In this document: positions 45,201-55,730 of the stretch, piece after piece
Numbering within the stretch: the stretch's first letter is position 1
Layout: each line of letters starts with the position of its first letter
Origin: Siderastrea siderea
Lineage: Eukaryota; Cnidaria; Anthozoa; Scleractinia; Rhizangiidae
Length of the DNA: 64,000 nucleotides
Assembly: GCA_964030785.1 (NCBI GenBank)
Contig: OZ034978.1
Coordinates: 2,315,001 to 2,379,000, forward strand
Direction: 5' to 3'
Notes under the pieces: generated by a model
What the model was told of the DNA's origin: nothing
Database searches by the model: none
What the model saw: the letters and a program-made list of their open reading frames with translations, nothing else
Position numbers and translations under genes: made by a program

Positions 45201-48200
45201 GAGAATATTATCTAATCCGATGACTTCTTTAGCCATAAATTGGCCACAAATAATGTTGCACTTGTTTCTTTGTTTCTCTTCAAGGTGATGAATGAGAAAT
45301 TAAATCATTGTTCAGAGATGGTGGAGTTATTACGGACCCATCTCAGTGAAAAACATTCCTTCAGACTGGAATGGGGAATTATAGCGCTTATTGCAGTAGA
45401 GGTCTGTATGCCGTCATTACACTGAAAGGTTGCTTTTTGACACAGCTGATCACAAAAAACAAAACTAAAATTGAATTGGAACGTTTACTTCGTTTAAAAT
45501 GGGTACTTTGTTTCTTACTCGGGGACACACCAACATTTAGAGCAAAATACGAAGAACGTGGTTTTTTTGGTGTTCTCAAATTGTTTCAGAGCGTTTTAAA
45601 GGGATATTTTGTGATCTAACACAAGTTGATCTGTTTGCATTCTTTAGCTGAAACTTTACGTCGCAGAAACTTTTAGGGAATGTAGACTTATTTCCATAAT
45701 TTCTAACTGCTGTCGAAGTTCCGAAAATGCCACCTGACCTTATTTCGCCCTCTAAACGAAAACAAAAGGAATTAGTTTATCCACGGGTTACAAAAGGTGG
45801 AGATGACATTTCGCCAAACTGGGAGAAAATTCTAGTTTTTATCGCAATTAAGTTTGAATTTCTTTGATGGTTAATGCCATTTCCCGCAACGATCCGTTGG
45901 GTGCCCTGTTTATACAGCAGCTTGATGTAAGCAGCTTGTAGTTACAGTTGAACCCTGCCCACGAACACCTCCTGTAAAGGGTCACCTCCTTTAAGAAGCA
46001 AATTCTCAGTCATTGTACCTGGCACGGTACAAACACTACATTTTTATCCTTCCTCTTGTGGGTCATCGCCCAGAATGCTATTGTCTTTTGCGACATGTAC
46101 TTACAGCGCCTGATTTTAGGACGCGCGGCATAATAATTTGCATGTTCAGAACAAGTCGGCTGTGATTGGTCAGAAGACCTTGCCTTTGGGAATACCTCGA
46201 GTCTCTTCGCGATTCCACTGCTGTCAATCAAACGGTTGGAAGTGTGAAGCAAATTTCAAGGTGCGAGAAAGTGAACAATTGGGCCCTAATTAGGCCGCGC
46301 TCTCTATTCAAACCTTTTGAATAGAGAGATTCGTCAAAGAGTTCGCGAGCAAATTTTATCATGGACTGTCTAAACGTTATCTGAAATAGTTTATGCAAAC
46401 CAAGCGGTTTTAAAACGGTTGAGGCCAGCGCGAAGCATTACCTGCCCGCCACGAGAAAAGCGCCAAAAATTATTTCTCGCGCTCTGCAGGAATTGCATTC
46501 GCAAAAAAACCCCGGGCTGTCGGTATGTGTGTTGACTAGCGAGCTTGAAGCGCGAAAGGTTAGCCACGCGCGACTTAAAAGGGCCAAAAGAATTAAACCA
46601 CGCGCGACTAGACCGGTGCGCGACAAATTTTGACGCGCGTCATTTTATGACTTTACAAGCGGATCGCGGTTATTGGAAATTACGCTCGCTCCCTTAGCAC
46701 CGCTTAACTGAAGTCCTCAGGACTTCAGTTTACCAAAATAATCTTATCAATGCAGGAAGACAAAGAGAAAAGGGAAATAAATATATATTATTTGCCGGCC
46801 GGGAGGTCCGTATTGAGAAAAACTGTGCCAGAGGTCTTGAGTACGGCCCGAGGCCGCAGGCCGAGGGCCGTGCTCAAGACCGAGGGCACAGTTTTTCTCA
46901 ATACGGACCGACCAAGGCCGGCAAATAATATTTTTATTTTTTTCTTGTTGTTTTTCAAAAGTTAAACGTGTCTTGTTGTTTTCGGAAAGCAACGTTTTGC
47001 AAGCGCGCGTAAAATGAACCATGAAACGAAGCCGTTTGTGACACCAGAGCAGCAAAATACGCTTTTTTACTCTGTTAAAACTCAGAAATCACAGGAAGCA
47101 ATATAACTAAAAGAAACCCCTTTATTTTCCCAAATTTCGATACATGCTAACTCCTGCTCGATTTACTCAAATGTTTGTCGAAAGGGAAGAGGCGATTTAC
47201 ATTGGCCCGTTCCGTTGACCGCGGTCAAGATCGGAAAATTCCGCCCGCTCCCGGAACCAATCAGATTGCAGGATTTGGTTCATCTTGCCCGCTCACGCGC
47301 TGAGAAAAAAATAAACAAGCCTTACTTTCTTTATCGTGTGATCATAAATAAACAACCGCCCGCCTCAAACCGGCCCACGCCATGAATTACCCTTGTGGGA
47401 ATTAACATTCTATTGTTCGCGAAAATAATTATTCAATTTTGGATCCGTTTAGATCGATCAAACGATATAAAAGGTTGGCTTTCATTGCAACTCATTCAGT
47501 TGCTAAACAACTTCTAAGAGACAACATGTCAAAACGCACAAGACACCCTCAAGGCTTTTACGCGTCATTGTTGAGTGATGTTCGCGATCATAGCTTTACT
47601 TCGAAATACCGTCCCAAGGCACGTGGTCCAAGGCGTGTTCATGTACAGGAGGTTCAACAGAGGATAAAGAGTAAAGCTGCAGCGATAGTACTGTTTACTC
47701 TAATTGACAAGTACTGTTGGCAGATATGCCTTGCAAAGAACTTAAAACAGCATATGCAGACACCAAATCTTGCGGGATTTTCACAAATAACTAAAACCTA
47801 CAAGAATGAAAGGCATCGTATCTATATCATCAGTCAGGTGTAGTAAAAAGTCACACAGTTGCACTTAGCTCCCACTTAAACAAGGGGTACATGGATTAGT
47901 ATTCCTCCTGAATGGAATCCTTGTCCTTAGCAGGGTGTTTGTTCAATAAAGTTTCTAGATTCGAAACACTGACTTCTAAGTGAAAAGAGAAAGAAAAGAT
48001 AGATAGAGAAAGAAGATAGATACTCTATTGGTATAAAACATCGCAGTCAGAGGCTGAATTACGTATATACATGTAAAAGATAAAAGCTACTAATATTATA
48101 GAAAATACGCATGAAGCACAATTACAATTACAATTACAAAACGCATAAATTACAATCGGTTTAAGAAAAGTTGTAACTATAAAGAATATCCCTATATACA

Positions 48201-48345
48201 TAAAATATGAAAAGTCTAAACGCTAAACAGTTTGACCTGAAGGCAGGGGTTGGTTGTTAACTTCAACTATTTTTTTTGTTCTTTGTTTCCCTAGGTGCTA
48301 TTTGAAACATTGTACTTGATAGAGAGGTACTTTCCCTTCAGGTGA
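36435..48345 (+). CDS. RMND1: RMND1 (DUF155) mitochondrial inner-membrane protein, 12 exons
   Basis: Exons: 36435-36536, 37089-37241, 38703-38811, 39757-39829, 40540-40582, 40720-40820, 42702-42808, 43684-43748, 43984-44060, 44330-44453, 45285-45401, 48295-48345. Every join is GT..AG and the phases agree, giving 373 residues. The N-terminus ([10 protein letters not shown]) is basic with no acid, as in a mitochondrial presequence. The DUF155 domain starts at [15 protein letters not shown] (exon 3), continues through [14 protein letters not shown] and [20 protein letters not shown], and ends in a coiled stretch ([19 protein letters not shown]) and a C-terminal membrane segment ([19 protein letters not shown]). 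RMND1 supports translation in mitochondria. Exons 1 and 2 are weakly conserved and rest on phase and splice sites, so they are less sure. The protein is shorter than human RMND1 (about 449), mainly at the N-terminus. Confidence 0.95.
36690..36830 (+). repeat. tRNA-SINE, second family, 5'-damaged copy
   Basis: B box GTCATGGGTTCGATTCCCG is followed by AAGCCTGAATTTTTTCAGG, a small stem-loop, and CTGCTTAAGTTG. The A box is damaged. It lies in RMND1 intron 1, next to a better copy at 36885. Confidence 0.8.
36885..37070 (+). repeat. tRNA-SINE, second family
   Basis: A box TGGCTTATTGGTTAGAGC and B box GTCAGGGTTTGAATCCCGG form a tRNA-like head, followed by AAGCCTGATTTTTTCAGGCTT (hairpin) and AACTGCGAGGATCTTC. 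It is not a functional tRNA gene: no acceptor stem closes it. It lies in RMND1 intron 1 just upstream of exon 2. Confidence 0.85.
37327..37742. mobile_element. 416 bp foldback element in RMND1 intron 2
   Basis: CAAGCAAAAACAAATGATAA at the left pairs with its inverse at the right, and the match continues inward with gaps (CATTGTCAAGGTAACTTGTA, GTTGGCGCTAAAATAACATA with partners). No target duplication was seen. Confidence 0.75.
38886..39026. mobile_element. 141 bp MITE in RMND1 intron 3
   Basis: GTTGTAGTTCAATTTTATCC pairs with GGATAAAATTGAACTACAAC, and TTGGTTCAAT and the TTTTCTTTTGTTT run continue the stem to about 48 bp per arm. The loop is AT-rich. Confidence 0.88.
41153..42190 (-). mobile_element. 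Penelope-like element fragment between 54 bp direct repeats
   Basis: On the minus strand, 42099-41690 reads the connector and beginning of the nuclease region ([46 protein letters not shown]), and 41610-41400 reads the GIY-YIG C-terminal part ([30 protein letters not shown]). The 3' end carries GACAAGCAGTTTTGCAGTC, typical for such elements. Only the 3' third is left, with frameshifts. Matching 54 bp stretches (AAGGCAGTTCTRTCTTTAAA.., 41153-41206 and 42137-42190) border it in direct orientation. It lies in RMND1 intron 6, antisense to the gene. Confidence 0.9.
42193..42233. repeat. TTTA microsatellite
   Basis: About ten pure TTTA/TTAT units directly after the second 54 bp repeat, in RMND1 intron 6. 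Confidence 0.97.
44104..44208. mobile_element. 105 bp MITE in RMND1 intron 9
   Basis: The ends CCTGGTCCCAGAG and CTCTGGGACCAGG are exact inverted copies; inside are a T-rich run and GCTTCGCAGCTGCTTCGC. It lies only 44 bp downstream of exon 9. Confidence 0.85.
44862..45030 (-). repeat. tRNA-headed SINE, partial copy
   Basis: On the minus strand the B box GTGGTTCAAATCC is followed by TTTCCTTAGACAAAAAAC and a body ending near ACTGGCTTCAGC. It lies in RMND1 intron 10. A piece of an oppositely placed tail (GGCTGGGGTAACCCCG) follows near 45090. Confidence 0.7.
46785..46932. mobile_element. 148 bp palindrome in RMND1 intron 11
   Basis: ATATTATTTGCCGG pairs with CCGGCAAATAATAT, then GGTCCGTATTGAGAAAAACT with its partner, then AGTACGGCCC with GGGCCGTGCT. 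A long hairpin-forming MITE with a GC-rich tip. Confidence 0.9.
47466..47474 (+). promoter_or_regulatory. TATA box of the nested reading frame
   Basis: TATAAAAGG is 28 bp upstream of an initiator-like CTCATTC (A at 47494) and 60 bp upstream of the ATG at 47526. A CCAATCAG box lies further up near 47258. The spacing is that of a focused core promoter. Confidence 0.65.
47526..47843 (+). CDS. Unrecognised small basic protein nested in RMND1 intron 11
   Basis: An intronless frame of 105 residues starting [10 protein letters not shown], rich in Lys and Arg ([20 protein letters not shown] in the first half), with a short apolar stretch ([19 protein letters not shown]) in the middle. I do not recognise a family. 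Reasons to take it seriously are its own TATA box and initiator upstream, a start codon after a short leader, and an AATAAA signal about 100 bp past the stop. The same frame is open upstream to 47439, but that part lies over the TATA box, so the inner start is preferred. It is in the same direction as RMND1. It could also be part of a transposon or a chance frame. Confidence 0.5.
   Translation: MSKRTRHPQGFYASLLSDVRDHSFTSKYRPKARGPRRVHVQEVQQRIKSKAAAIVLFTLIDKYCWQICLAKNLKQHMQTPNLAGFSQITKTYKNERHRIYIISQV
47945..47950 (+). terminator. Poly(A) signal after the nested frame
   Basis: AATAAA in TTCAATAAAGTTTC, 102 bp after the stop codon at 47843. As RMND1 transcription passes through here, use of this site would also truncate RMND1 before its last exon. 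Confidence 0.5.
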
Positions 48346-49439
48346 TTGTGGCGTTGTAACAAGAAACCCGAGGACGATTGCCGTTAATCCGAATCACATT
48401 AGTGCAGAACACTGGCGGATGTTTCATACAGTGTTTTTCACAATCTGGGCCCAGATGTTCTGAGAACACGAATCCGTGCCCTGAAAGAGTAATGCGAAAG
48501 ATAAAAGACGCAGTATGTCAATTTGTACGACGGATAAAAGGTCTCGTCTAACACTTCCCTTTGATGCGAACTCAGTGTGTGGCGTCTTAACTGTAGCTGG
48601 AATGGAACACGAACAGCAAATTTTATGGTCGTTTGTGTTACCAATTAGAGCCTCATAATTCAGACGCGTCTTAGATATGACTACCCCTATGCAAAACTGG
48701 TGACCGATAAATAACTCTATAAACCAAGGCCTTATAGCATGAGAGAGGTGTTTTTTTTGTATTAATCTATTTTTTCAAACTTATCAGTACAGTGTAAACT
48801 ACGTTGATCCGGCCAAGGGCCACTAAAAACTGCCTGTATCAATAGCCTAACCGGATTTAGGGGGTTTTGGAACGCTTTTCAATTGAGGGTCGAAAGTAAG
48901 TAATTTACTACGCCGTGTGATTAATTGGAGCAACTCGCGCCATTTTCTCAACCAATCAGAAATAAAACAGAAACCAATCGCGACTTGCTTGATCGCGTTT
49001 GACGCCAGTCACATGTTTTTTCTGCGAGTTCTGATTGGTTGACTGTGTTTCTCGTGTCTGTTGTGATTGGTCAGAGTAATTATTTTGGGTTTAGCTTAAC
49101 AACACTCAAGTGAAAACTGCTCTATAGGGTGGATGTAAGGCGGTTTTCCACTGTAAGAGAATGTACCACAATTTCTTCGTCAATGAAGTTATTTTTATGA
49201 TGTAAACTACGATTAGTACCTGATGTAAGACTACGTATAATGTCTCGGGACATAGGGGTACAATTGTCATGGCCGTGGTTCAAACCCGTAAAACTCTCCT
49301 CTTCGTCGAGTTTCCGTGCGGCCGAAGGCGTCCAGAAGTTTCTGTGCCTTATTTGGAACTGCTTCAGTTGCATTACAACTCAGAATGTCATGTGGAAGAC
49401 TTAATTTTAAGTTTTATTTATAATTGAAAACGTAGCAAT

Positions 49440-49477
49440 GTTTTATTGGAAACAATTTTAATTGTTTCCAATAAAAC
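49440..49477. repeat. Perfect hairpin, 18 bp arms
   Basis: GTTTTATTGGAAACAATT, a TT loop, and AATTGTTTCCAATAAAAC. Exact complementarity over 18 bp. It may be a small MITE remnant or a transcript-end hairpin; both strands read AATAAAAC near an end. Confidence 0.85.
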
Positions 49478-50329
49478 TTTGCAAGGAGCACCGTAACAAA
49501 ATAAAAGTACCGGAAATAGTAGTAAAGGATCTAATCAGCAAAAAATAACACTGTTTTATTGAAAATTATTTTTTTTAATCAATTTTTTTCGAGAAATACA
49601 CATCTATGGAGAAGGTAAAGCATTTTTTCCAAAAAAGTAATAATAAATGTTTCAATATTCGTCTTGTGATTAAGTGTTTCTTCCAACTCGGATTGCATCA
49701 AAGATTCTGTAACGTCCCCTAGTTTCTCGTATTAACTCCAGACATCTGCGTGCTTCGAGTAATGATCATTGACCACACAACTACCGTAAATTCTCCATTC
49801 AGCCCCCGAGGACTTATTTATTTTAAGCAGGTCTGGTGAACGAGGGGGGAGAGAGCTTATTTAATTTAGCGGTACTCCTGCAAATTGTTAGACCAAGAAC
49901 AAACTATTGTTTCAATACTGGTCAAGCGTCATGTGAATGGCACGTACATGATCCGAACTTCCAGCACTTGGATAAAGCGTATTTTGACCAAGCGTAAAGA
50001 GTGTTACTCTCGTGATTCATTGCGATTCATTCTTGAGTACAATCACCAAAGTTCGCGTGTACTGCATGTGAAAATTAAGTTCCTGGATTAGTAAGAATGT
50101 ACCGGTAATACTGTCGTTCATTGTTTTAGTTAGCTTATTGGAGGATTTACGGTATGGCGATAAAGTGAAGTGGGCTCCATCCTGAACGTAACCTGTTGAC
50201 GCGTTTTCCTACTGCGTACTTGAATGGAATAGCGAAGGACAGAAAGTTAGACTAACATTTCTTTGTAGACTACGAGCAGATGCTTGCCTGTCTCTGACAC
50301 AGACGAGTGCGTGAAAAGCTGAACACATT

Positions 50330-50410
50330 AAAGAGTAAAGAATAAGAGTAAAGAATAAAGAATAAATACAGAATAAATAATAAGTAAATAAAAGAATAAG
50401 AGTAAAGAAT
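50330..50410. repeat. AAGAATAA-type microsatellite
   Basis: Imperfect repeats of AGAGTAAAGAATAA and AATAAATA over about 80 bp. Confidence 0.85.
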
Positions 50411-50626
50411 TTCTGATTTCGGTGCATGTAGTTTGTGTAGCTACTAATATCTCTAATATTTTGCGCAATAGCGAAGTTTGGCGAGCCACGAAAACTCCCG
50501 TAAAGGAGTGGCAAGGCCTCACACCGTTCCAGATACGCAGGCTAGCGCACGTGTTCACCTTTCACTCGAAACTTAGGAGGGACTGCTCCTGGTCTATTGT
50601 TTTTGTACACCTTCGAAGAGGTAGTT

Positions 50627-50697
50627 GATACAGTGAGAAACCCACACAGTAAAACTAATATGATACAGTGAGAAACCCACACAGTAAAACTAATATG
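50627..50697. repeat. 35 bp tandem duplication
   Basis: GATACAGTGAGAAACCCACA and the 15 bases after it occur twice without a mismatch, head to tail (50627-50661, 50662-50696), so the duplication is recent. Confidence 0.95.
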
Positions 50698-50799
50698 CTT
50701 ATGTAATCAGGCTCAATTTTCGTTTTGTCTGCTAAGCCACGTCCCTTCCTAATGACGGCGACGTGAGTGCGTGCACAAATAAGGCAAAAGTAAAGTTGC

Positions 50800-51262
50800 A
50801 CTTCGGATCTGAGTTTCCCGTAGAGCCCGCAGCTTAACCCGATTTCTGAAGCATGAAGCAATAAGAAGTATTGCTCCCCCCCCCCCCCCCGGATGGGATG
50901 CTGGTCCATCACAGGCTACCCAGCATAAAGTGACTAGGAGTATTTCTCTTTCCCCTGGATGGGATGCCAGTCCATTACAGGGCACCCAGCATTAAGTGAC
51001 GAGGAGTATTACTACTCCCCGCTGGATGAGATGCTAGTCCATAACAGGCTTAGCCGCAGAATTTTTCATCGGGACCCATTTATATACCTGGGTGTATGGG
51101 GTTGCTGTTGTTGTTGTTGTTTTTTTTTTTTTCTAATTTAGGAGTGAAATTTCTTCCCTAAGGAAACAACACGTCAATACAGAGACCAACCTGCAGTGGC
51201 TACGAATCGTCGTCCCTCTGGAACGTTCGACGCGATAACCACTACACCGGCACGCCTCCACT
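50800..51262 (-). repeat. tRNA-headed SINE with triplicated tail module
   Basis: On the minus strand the head is near 51258-51200 (GGCGTGCCGGTGTAGTGG), then TTTCCTTAGGGAAGAAA and TATATAAATGGGTCCC. The tail unit GGATGGGATGCTGGTCCAT (plus-strand reading) occurs three times, at about 50892, 50958 and 51022, roughly 66 bp apart. Other copies have this unit once. Confidence 0.8.
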
Positions 51263-52489
51263 ATGTACAAATTCGTTCAAACGCGACATCACACCCGGCG
51301 TAAGAACCAAAACATTTGAACCTGATACTTAGTTTCACGATGTCAGCAGTAGGAATATTTAAAATTTTCTAAGACTTGTTCCAACTAGTAATTATGTTTA
51401 GAACATTTCAAAAATGCAATAAAAAATGGGGTCACCAAGCTTGTTTTGACTCAACATAGTGACGTCACTTTATTTCGCACCAAGTCGAGTCGGGTGAGTG
51501 GGAGGAGAACGCCTGAGTACTAGGCTGGGATAGCCATTGATAGCAATTATACGACCCGCAAAGTTTTCCTGAGAAACCCTAGTAATCAGAAATGAGAACT
51601 GTAATTGCTTTAAAAAGTCATTGCTTGTATTGAAGTATTGAAGCAGTTCAACAAAATAGACATCTATCTTGCAACGTATACTATTTTAGTTGAACAGGAA
51701 TTAAGGATATGAAAACAATTAAAGAATTTGCCGCGTGCGTACATACCCTGCTGTACCTAAAGTACTGTTCTTTTCGGAATTTTAGCTTAAAAATATCTCA
51801 AAGCAGAATTTTAAACTTTCCTTGAAATCGCGATATTTTGTACTCGACCGTGTGCCATTTGAATTTATGTATTTAAAAAAAATGGGGGTCACCGAGCAAA
51901 CGACCTGCTATTTCTCTGAACTGCTCAGCTTTCATAGGAAACCTATCAAGTTCCGAAGGTGCGCACGCGGCCTGGGTTGGGATGAAGCCAGTTCCATTAT
52001 CAATTAAGGGAGATAGAATAACACGTGAAGGGGGCGGAGGGGAAGGTGTAGAACGGGACGCATTGTTGAATAAGCCGATTATCCTAAAAGTTGAGGGGTG
52101 GGCTTACTGGTAAATGAACGATTAATAGTTCAGCATCAAACTGCAGCAAAATAATAATGATACAGCTTACTGCAACAATATGCTGAATTGCGCTGCTTCA
52201 GAACAAACTGTAAATTTAAACACTTGCAAAGGTTTCATTTTATTCATAAACTACCACAGCGGCCCTCAAATAGGTATCTACGTCCATCCCGAGGTGCATA
52301 CTAGTCGACAAGGCCTAACAAGATATCTCGCTATCACATATCGCCTTACAAGCCCCGATCTTCCTGAAAAATCCAGCAAAGGAAACAATAACTGAAGTTT
52401 TTGTTGGCTGACAAAAGACAGCCTGGTGCGCTGAAAGCTTAAGCTTCAAACAAGATCGAATGAGATCACGTGCGTATCAAGATATTAAA

Positions 52490-52606
52490 TAGCCTGTTTA
52501 GAAAGCGTTTCCGTAGGCTTTCAGCTTCCCAATTTTCGCGCGGCCAAAAGCGAACAATGCTACAAACTTGCGGAAAACACTACGGAAACGTTTGCTACGC
52601 AGGCTA
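52490..52606. mobile_element. 117 bp MULE-type MITE
   Basis: The ends TAGCCTG and CAGGCTA and the inner AAAGCGTTTCCGTAG against CTACGGAAACGTTTG are inverted. The end type matches the 8320-9538 element. The flanks (GATATTAAA, GACTTAAAT) are not a clean duplication. Confidence 0.7.
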
Positions 52607-52926
52607 GACTTAAATAGACAAGTAAACTGTCAGGTGTTTTAATTATTCTCCTGGGCTGAGTTGTTCAAACTAGAAGTTTCCCAATCCAGGATAAGATTCA
52701 AAGGGTAACATAAATGGAAAAGCAAAAAGAAAAAAAAAGCAAAAGAAACAAACAGTACGATTAACAGGCATTTAATTCCCAAAGTCAGTCACACGAAGGC
52801 TGTTTTGACTAGTTTAAACAGCGAAAGAAGCTTTGAACGAAGAGAAAAACGTTAGTTAACTTTTTAGTGATCCTGAATTAGCGTAAATTGCTTTTCAAAA
52901 CACCAGGCCCTAGTATTTTCATCTAA
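52607..52926. other. Short spacer between two MITEs
   Basis: About 320 bp with an A-rich run (52720-52752) and no exon or other structure seen. Confidence 0.5.
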
Positions 52927-53493
52927 AGGCTGGTTTTCACTAGCGTTGGACTCGGAGTCGGAGTCGGAGTCGTAAGAGCGCTTATGACCAAGTGAAAATC
53001 AAAAATCGGAGTCGTAAGCGGAGTCATTAGCTCTACGGAATCGGAGTCGGAAGAATCGGAACGTTTCTATTTTCTTCCGACTCCGCTTACGATTCTGTCG
53101 CTTACGATCTAGTGAAAACCAGATTATCTGAGTCGGAAGTTGAAGCGGAAGGATAGAGCAATCACAGTGCTCGTTCCCACACTTTGTGATTGGTTTAGTT
53201 CTTCCGATTCTGCTTACCACTCCGACAATATGGTTTTCACTAGATCGTAAGCCACGGAAGCGTAAGCACAATAGGAAACTCTGCTTACGACTCCGTAGTC
53301 TCCTTCGCAGCCGCTCGGGCCGAAGTCACGCAACGCTCCCCGTCCCCTTGTGGGGAGGAGCGTCGCGTGACGACCTTAAAAACGGCTGCAAAGGAGACTA
53401 ACGACTCCGTTGTTTGATTTTTACTAAAACGTAACGCTCTACGCTTCTGATTACGACTCCGACTCCGACTCTGTCGCTAGTAAAAACCAGCCT
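52927..53493. mobile_element. 567 bp Harbinger-type element rich in GGAGTC repeats
   Basis: The ends AGGCTGGTTTTCACTAGCG and CGCTAGTAAAAACCAGCCT are inverted and flanked by TAA on both sides (52924-52926, 53494-53496), a TWA target. Inside each end are CGGAGTCGGAGTC-type hexamer repeats and inverse copies. Shorter inner pairs (ATCTAGTGAAAACCA, TGGTTTTCACTAGATC) show an internal duplication of the end. It hosts a 105 bp MITE (53296-53400). Confidence 0.88.
53296..53400. mobile_element. 105 bp MULE-type MITE with exact 9 bp target duplication
   Basis: The ends TAGTCTCCTTCGCAGCCG and CGGCTGCAAAGGAGACTA are inverted with one mismatch. ACGACTCCG is present on both sides (53287-53295, 53401-53409). 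The host element's own repeat confirms the empty-site reading. Clean ends suggest recent movement. Confidence 0.93.
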
Positions 53494-54132
53494 TAACTAA
53501 ACCATTCTTTCATGGTTTATTCAATCTGACAATAATCTTGAATTGCTATTATCCCGCTCAATGTACAATAGACTCAAGTTTGTCAAGTTCCACCGTCAGG
53601 GTTAAATCTTACAAATCTATCAAACTAGTTAATTGTTACCGCTAAAACTCTCCTGACGGCCAGGGCCACTACAGTGGAAACACTTAAATATACAGTTTAC
53701 CTTGGCGTTAATTATTTACGATTAATGTAACAAAAGTGACTGGTCAGATAATCGTAATATTACCCTCTGATGACCATACCAAACCAAAAGTCCCAAACTT
53801 AATCTACAATGAAAACTCCCCCAACGGATTCTCATACATTTCTCCTCCTTTCTCATACATTGAGTCTCATTTCTTTTGACTCGCTTATTTGATTTATGAA
53901 AGGGTGCAAAGAATATTAGGTATTTATCACTATTGAGGAATTGCGAGTCATGTATGGGCCACTTGATAATCTATCAGAAATGTTTTAAAACATTTCAACA
54001 ACCTGGAAAAACTAAATTACTTTTTAATTCTGCTTTTTTGAGTCAATTCAAAGTGGGATATATTTCAGTGCCGGATCGGAACAAACTTCGTCTACAGCAA
54101 GTTGTCTTGGAAAATGGAAAACTTTTGTTTGT

Positions 54133-55699
54133 CTACTGAAGAGGACCAAATGGTAAAGGAACCATCACTCTTGACTCCATTCGACGAATGAGAGGAACTA
54201 AATGGACAAACAAAGAAGAAAATTATTGACATATGAAAGTTTATTATTTATTGAAATTACGCTGTTTAGATATAAAGAATGTGTAGTTCCAGAAAAAATC
54301 CATACTTACCCCATCGAAGGTCACCAGAAATTCCTAGGGGGAGGGGGGGGGTCTTAAATTTTAGAAGCAAAGTATGAAGCTAAACTGGAATTTCTTGGTG
54401 GGAGTGGGGTTGCAAAACAAAAAAAATTCCGTGGGAGAGTATGGATATTTTCTGCAACTACACAATGTTCACAGTCTCCCACTTTCTTACAACAGCCACC
54501 TTCAATGTTTTTAGAAATAAAATGTACAACTTGTTTATTTAATAAATGACAGTTGCCTTATTAATCACAGGCTAATTTTCCTCACTGGCCTCCATAATCT
54601 TATGTTTTAAGTTTGGTGATCATTTTCTTCATTCTCGTGACCTGTATGTTAGATCATGGAGTATTATCATAAGGAGAAATTAGATGCTGGTCACTATTAA
54701 GACCAAGTACTACATGTAATTTAAGTACTACATGTACTACAAAGTACTACATGCAATTTAGAGAATGACTACCAGTACTTTCATGAGGGTTACCAATGTA
54801 TCACTATGTTGCTCTGTTTTTCACATGTTCACACACAAACAGTGAAGTTGAAGATTCAAGTAATGGTTGTGTTTTTCACTACAGTCAATGCAGTGGAAGA
54901 CTCAAATGGTGATTATTAAATCATTTACCAGTATTAGCAACACAGTCATCCCAGCCAGGCCTGTTCCACAGATTGTGACGAATCTCCTGCCTAGTTGCAA
55001 GGTCATCATAGGCTGTAGATAACCAATCAAACAATCAATATTAATAAAAAGGTCAGTGAGGCTTTTGTTATTGCCTTTGCTTAGAGTAGAAAAAAGGCCT
55101 GTGAATCCTACATGATTCCTAAACTCTCACAGTAGGAACAGCTATATACCCCTTGGTCAAAGGGAACTTCTATAACTTTAAAGTGAACTACAAATCAGTC
55201 CAAAATGGTGCAGTACACTGCACATATACCTGATGTAATCTTTTCAAATACTGGACCATATTCCCTCACTTGACCAGATCAGTTTACATATTTGCTGGAC
55301 ATGCAGGATAAAAACGTAACTGTTCCAGTCCTCGAAAATTTCAAAACAAAATTCCAGGACTTTCTAGGGCTTCCAGAATAGACAGACATAAAGCAACATA
55401 ATTTTGTGCATGACCCTGACTTGATGTAAGGACTGTATTGTTTTACAGGTATCTCCTCCACAATTATTGCATGGCGGGCGCGGTGGTATGGTGGATAACG
55501 CGTTGGACTTCAGATCTGAAGGTCGGTGGTTCGAAGCCCAGTCCCTGTCATCATGTTGGTTTCCTTAGACAAGAAACTTTACCCCGCATTGTCTCTCTCC
55601 ACCCAGGTGTATAAATGGGTACCGGCGACATGCTGCTGGGGGTAACCCTGTGATGGACTAGCATCCCGTCCAGGGGGGAGTAGCAATACTCTCAGTTGC

Positions 55700-55730
<31 letters not shown>

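Larger units (their letters stand above)
48346..52489. other. Intergenic between convergent RMND1 and NIPSNAP, repeat-rich
   Basis: No exon was supported. It holds a dispersed repeat with several CCAATCAG motifs (about 48880-49090), an 18 bp-arm hairpin (49440), an AT-rich microsatellite (50330-50410), a 35 bp tandem pair (50627), and a SINE (50800-51262). A minus-strand stretch at 49373-49122 has an open frame of unknown nature. The RMND1 3' UTR should start here; no clear poly(A) signal within 300 bp was noticed. Confidence 0.5.

Noticed and set aside
54600..54660. Alternative last exon of NIPSNAP (reads [10 protein letters not shown])
   Set aside because: The phase does not fit the exon before it. 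The exon at 54197-54133 has the right phase, acceptor and the family C-terminus.
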